Shown here: in pieces, positions 7,494-8,761 of the stretch | Layout of the letters: every line of letters begins with the position of its first letter | Position numbering within the stretch: position 1 is the first letter of the stretch | From: Clostridia bacterium | GTDB taxonomy: Bacteria > Bacillota_A > Clostridia > Christensenellales > Aristaeellaceae | NCBI GenBank assembly: GCA_017464225.1 | Contig: JAFUDW010000095.1 | Span: forward strand, 1 to 8,761 | DNA: 8,761 bases | Reading direction: 5' to 3' | Position numbers and translations under genes: made by a program | The notes under the pieces: model-generated | What the model was told of the DNA's origin: nothing | The model's input: only the letters and a program-made list of their open reading frames with translations | Databases searched by the model: none

Positions 7494-8761
7494 TTACTGC
7501 GCCTGGGCCATGGCCTGGGTCAGCAGGGCCATGGCGGCGGTGAGGTCGGCGGCGGTGGGAGCGCCTCCGGCCACGGCCTCCAGGTTGCTGATGGCGCTGA
7601 ACAGCGCGGCGTAGGCCGGATGCCCCTCGGGCAGAGCGCTAAGCCGCGCCCGGGCGGCGGCCAGGATGGATTGCGCGTCGGGCAGCAGTTGATCTCGCAC
7701 CAGGGGATCGGCCGAGTAGACGGAGCCGTCGTACCCCGCGCCGTAGCTGTGCAGCGTGCAGGACAGGGTGGACAGTATGGCCTGGTTCTGGTATACGCTG
7801 GAGCTCATACGCAGCGTTGCGTAGCGGCCCAGATAACGGCTGAGCACGCTGTCGTACTCGGCGCCGATGAAATTGTACAGCGGATGCCCGGCGGGAATGG
7901 TGATGATGCCCGCTTGGGTCACATGGGGGCAGTATTCGCCCGCCAGCATGCCTGATTCGGCGCACAGGTTGACCAGCGTGTGCATCTGGCATTCATGGGT
8001 GGGGGCGCTGCCCGCCGGCCAGTAATCGGTGACCACGCCGTAGCCGTTGGCATCCTTGCGGCAGGCCTCGGTGGCCAATTGGCCGCTGACGGCGCAGGTG
8101 GTCACCCTGACCAGGCCGTACTCCTCGGCGGTGCCCTCTATGATATCGCGGTTGGCCAGGTTCTTCTGCATGTGGATGCGGTTCATGAACACGTTCCACA
8201 GCGTGGCGGCGCTGTTGCCGCCGGTGGTCTTGCTGGAGAGCGCCTTGTAATTGTCATGGCCGATCCATACCGTGCCCGCGTACCAGCCCGTCATGCCGGC
8301 GAAGAAAACGCCCTTCTGGTCGCTGTTGGTGCCGGTTTTGCCCGCCACGGTCTGGCCCTTGATGTTGGCCTTGGAGGCCGTGCCGTTTTTGACGGTGTCC
8401 TTCAAAATATCCACCATGAGCCAGGCGGTGGAGGGGCTGAACGCCTGGTAGCGCCGCTGGTTGGCGTGGGAATCGTAGATCACACGGCCGGTGCTGTCGG
8501 CGATGCCCAGGAAGGTGATGGGCTCCTGGTATACGCCGCTGTTGGCCAGCGTGCCGTAGCCCACGGCCATCTCCACCGGCGATATGCCGCTGGAGCCCAG
8601 CGCCAGGCCGAAGGGCGTTTTGTTGATGTGCTTTTCGCTGACGCCCAGCAGGCGCAGGAAGTTATAGCTGTTGTCCAGGCCCACGTAATTCATCAGCGCG
8701 TAGGCCGCCGCCGTGTTGTCGCTCTTCATCACGGCGGTGCGGATGGTTTCAGGGCCGCGGT
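7494..8761 (-). CDS. Class A penicillin-binding protein, C-terminal part (5' end outside window)
   Basis: This is the transpeptidase end of a PBP1A-type enzyme, which cross-links peptidoglycan outside the membrane. The frame is open to the window edge; 421 residues are visible, numbered here from the first whole codon at 8759. The SxN motif is SDN (13-15) and the KTG motif is KTGT (141-144, bases 8328-8339). The catalytic SxxK serine and the glycosyltransferase domain must lie beyond the edge. GWYAGTVWIGHDN (158-170) is typical after KTG. Two matching Cys-bounded motifs, CAVSGQLATEAC (222-233) and CAESGMLAGEYC (266-277), suggest extracytoplasmic disulfides or a metal site. The tail from about 360 is alanine-rich and ends in AQ. 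No cell-wall anchor is seen. The gene ends 127 bp before darA. Confidence 0.93.
   Translation of the reverse strand, partial: RGPETIRTAVMKSDNTAAAYALMNYVGLDNSYNFLRLLGVSEKHINKTPFGLALGSSGISPVEMAVGYGTLANSGVYQEPITFLGIADSTGRVIYDSHANQRRYQAFSPSTAWLMVDILKDTVKNGTASKANIKGQTVAGKTGTNSDQKGVFFAGMTGWYAGTVWIGHDNYKALSSKTTGGNSAATLWNVFMNRIHMQKNLANRDIIEGTAEEYGLVRVTTCAVSGQLATEACRKDANGYGVVTDYWPAGSAPTHECQMHTLVNLCAESGMLAGEYCPHVTQAGIITIPAGHPLYNFIGAEYDSVLSRYLGRYATLRMSSSVYQNQAILSTLSCTLHSYGAGYDGSVYSADPLVRDQLLPDAQSILAAARARLSALPEGHPAYAALFSAISNLEAVAGGAPTAADLTAAMALLTQAMAQAQ

Overview
The window holds one strand of chromosome-like coding sequence: every gene I can support lies on the minus strand and the genes are tightly packed. 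Coding DNA is GC-rich with strong Shine-Dalgarno sites. The core order darA-holB-ricT is a hallmark of Bacillota. Together with YtvI-like and SpoVK-like genes, this suggests a GC-rich, probably spore-forming Clostridia-type bacterium. The genus cannot be told from the sequence.

Read in the direction of transcription (right to left), the window starts inside a class A penicillin-binding protein gene (7494-8761), which keeps the SxN and KTG transpeptidase motifs and lacks its 5' part. A 127-bp gap follows, with a clear vegetative promoter (TTGCGC, 17 bp, TATAAT). It leads into a first unit: darA (cyclic-di-AMP receptor, 7037-7366), holB (DNA polymerase III delta', TTG start, 5956-6948), ricT (PSP1/YaaT, 5060-5968, overlapping holB by 13 bp), a GNAT acetyltransferase (4537-5067, overlapping ricT by 8 bp) and an AAA+ ATPase of the CbbX/SpoVK family (3400-4515).

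The gap at 3247-3399 holds two inverted repeats and a second strong promoter (TTGCAT, 17 bp, TATAAT). This drives a second unit: a YtvI-like AI-2E-family membrane protein (2074-3246, GTG start) and glmS (207-2045), 28 bp apart. The unit ends at a strong intrinsic terminator (about 98-134), preceded by another perfect hairpin (146-168). Positions 1-97 are AT-rich and hold no gene that I can see.

The genes cover cell-wall precursor supply (GlmS), wall polymerisation and cross-linking (PBP), c-di-AMP sensing (DarA), replication clamp loading (HolB) and RNA-processing or developmental control (RicT). This is mostly a housekeeping region. I found no mobile element, CRISPR array, tRNA or rRNA, and no convincing new defence or biosynthetic system. 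The points worth a second look are regulatory: glmS without room for its ribozyme, palindromes overlapping promoters, and two poorly characterised genes added to a conserved cluster.
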